Positions 63,625 to 64,000 of a DNA stretch of 64,000 nucleotides are shown piece after piece (positions within the stretch are counted from its first letter, which is position 1; the number at the start of each line of letters is the position of its first letter). The notes beneath the pieces are model-generated. The model saw only the letters and a list, made by a program, of their open reading frames with translations. It did not search any database and had not been told where the DNA came from. The translations under genes and the position numbers were made by a program. Source of the stretch: Pedobacter westerhofensis (GTDB lineage: Bacteria > Bacteroidota > Bacteroidia > Sphingobacteriales > Sphingobacteriaceae); contig NZ_FXTN01000010.1 in NCBI RefSeq assembly GCF_900182595.1, positions 238,952 through 302,951 on the forward strand, given 5' to 3'.

Positions 63625-63641
63625 GTGCGACATTCGTGCGA
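63625..63641 (+). repeat. two 11-bp-spaced GTGCGA sites (candidate arm sites, right)
   Basis: GTGCGA at 63625-63630 and again at 63636-63641, same orientation and same 11-bp step as the four sites at the left end. They lie 46 bp inside the right attachment repeat. Confidence 0.6.
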
Positions 63642-63686
63642 GAATTATAAGAGAGAAGAAAATCAAGCTTTAAATGGTGTTTAAAG

Positions 63687-63722
63687 CCGGTCACCTCTTG
63701 CCTGCCAGGCAAGCGCTCTAGC
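63687..63722. repeat. right attachment repeat (attR core) in a decayed tRNA-Ala half
   Basis: Identical over 36 bp to 41404-41439. Beyond it, 63723-63770 still resembles the tRNA-Ala 5' part and its promoter (GGTCGCAAAAGTGG at 63739-63752 against GGTCGCAAAAGTAG on the left), but with many changes. The acceptor and D arms no longer fold, and the -7 box has become CACTTTTG. Confidence 0.85.
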
Positions 63723-63977
63723 TAAATCAACTGATTCCGGTCGCAAAAGTGGACATGTGTCTGTACTAAATTGCGTCAAAGTTAATTACTCTATTTCTTT
63801 CGGGAAAGAAAGAACATGTGGGATATGCCGATTATAATTCTTTAAGTAATGTATAAGTGATTTCTTTTGACAGGAATCCAGACTGTCAATTTGCTTATTA
63901 CCGTGTTCGAGACTGTAAATCAAACTGTGTCAACTCTTGATAATCAAGAGTAAGAATAAGTAAATTAGTATAAACTT
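63723..63977. other. flanking chromosome after the element
   Basis: 255 bp. The first 50 bp are the decayed tRNA-Ala 5' part. After that there is AT-rich, non-coding sequence with no strong hairpin; it probably holds the promoter of the gene that begins at 63978. Confidence 0.45.
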
Positions 63978-64000
63978 ATGGACACAATGAACAGTAAAAA
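63978..64000 (+). CDS. possible start of the next gene, cut by the window end
   Basis: An ATG at 63978 (MDTMNSK) follows an AT-rich leader and stays open to the end of the window. Too short to name. Confidence 0.25.

Larger units (their letters stand above)
41404..63722. mobile_element. integrative element of about 22.3 kb in tRNA-Ala
   Basis: It is bounded by an exact 36-bp direct repeat (41404-41439 and 63687-63722) of tRNA-Ala anticodon-region sequence. A tyrosine recombinase lies next to the left copy, and matching GTGCGA repeats lie inside both ends. The interior is visibly more AT-rich than the first 37 kb and full of genes with no chromosomal function. I recognise a helicase-like protein and a RadC-like protein, but no relaxase, type IV coupling protein, capsid, portal or terminase. 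It may be a phage satellite, a mobilisable island using unknown genes, or a defence island moved by others. Cargo: TIR, SIR2, Abi-alpha, several membrane pairs and a BLUF sensor. Confidence 0.9.

Noticed and set aside
1..64000. CRISPR arrays
   Set aside because: No evenly spaced 24-40 bp repeats with unique spacers seen. The adhesin repeats and the short operator arrays do not fit that form.

Overview
The window looks like a Bacteroidota chromosome, most likely Sphingobacteriaceae and Pedobacter-like. The grounds are a SusC/SusD pair, TonB-dependent receptors with carboxypeptidase-type N-terminal domains, a type IX secretion type-B sorting domain beside a PorP/SprF partner, and the TTTG-N19-TAnnTTTG promoter form upstream of a tRNA. 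The genus is an inference; no rRNA or other phylogenetic marker is present.

Positions 1-41.4 kb are ordinary chromosome. In order they hold a partial TonB C-terminal protein; an iron-uptake pair (PepSY membrane protein plus siderophore receptor); a T5orf172/GIY-YIG-like protein; a GH51 arabinofuranosidase; a small unknown protein that has a second copy later in the window; signal peptidase I; a UGT-like glycosyltransferase; a MacB/FtsX-type permease; a four-gene glycosyltransferase run; an M81 peptidase lipoprotein; an SDR oxidoreductase behind a helically phased repeat array; an M20 hydrolase; a formyltransferase-like gene with three tail-collar (microcystin-dependent-protein-like) genes; a 2222-residue secreted repeat adhesin with its PorP partner; SusD/SusC; an XRE repressor behind a perfect 36-bp palindrome; a HEPN protein with a structured leader; a TPR protein; tRNA-Tyr; a PPC-domain secreted protein; and tRNA-Ala.

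Positions 41404-63722 form a complete, more AT-rich integrative element of about 22.3 kb inserted in the anticodon region of tRNA-Ala(GGC). It is bounded by an exact 36-bp direct repeat. A tyrosine recombinase lies at the left end and a RadC-like JAB protein at the right. GTGCGA repeats spaced 11 bp apart lie near both ends and look like integrase arm sites. The backbone (an SF2-like helicase with an atypical P-loop and four unrecognised proteins) contains no relaxase, coupling ATPase, capsid or terminase that I can recognise. The cargo looks like a defence island: a TIR protein, a small beta-rich protein and a SIR2-like protein in a row; an Abi-alpha (DUF4393) protein; a soluble/membrane gene pair overlapping by 4 bp; two further membrane gene pairs; paralogous small beta proteins; and a BLUF photoreceptor. 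A 10-17 bp motif built on ACCTTTTAAA recurs between genes of the element and often forms inward-facing pairs. A 166-nt region at 48238-48403 has interlocked inverted repeats with pseudoknot topology.

The most promising unexplained system is the TIR / small beta protein / SIR2 group (55560-57717). TIR and SIR2 are both NAD-consuming families, so a Thoeris-like NAD-depletion defence is plausible, but the SIR2 protein has no visible SLOG domain and the small protein in the middle is unknown. The soluble/membrane pair at 50642-52098 is the second candidate.
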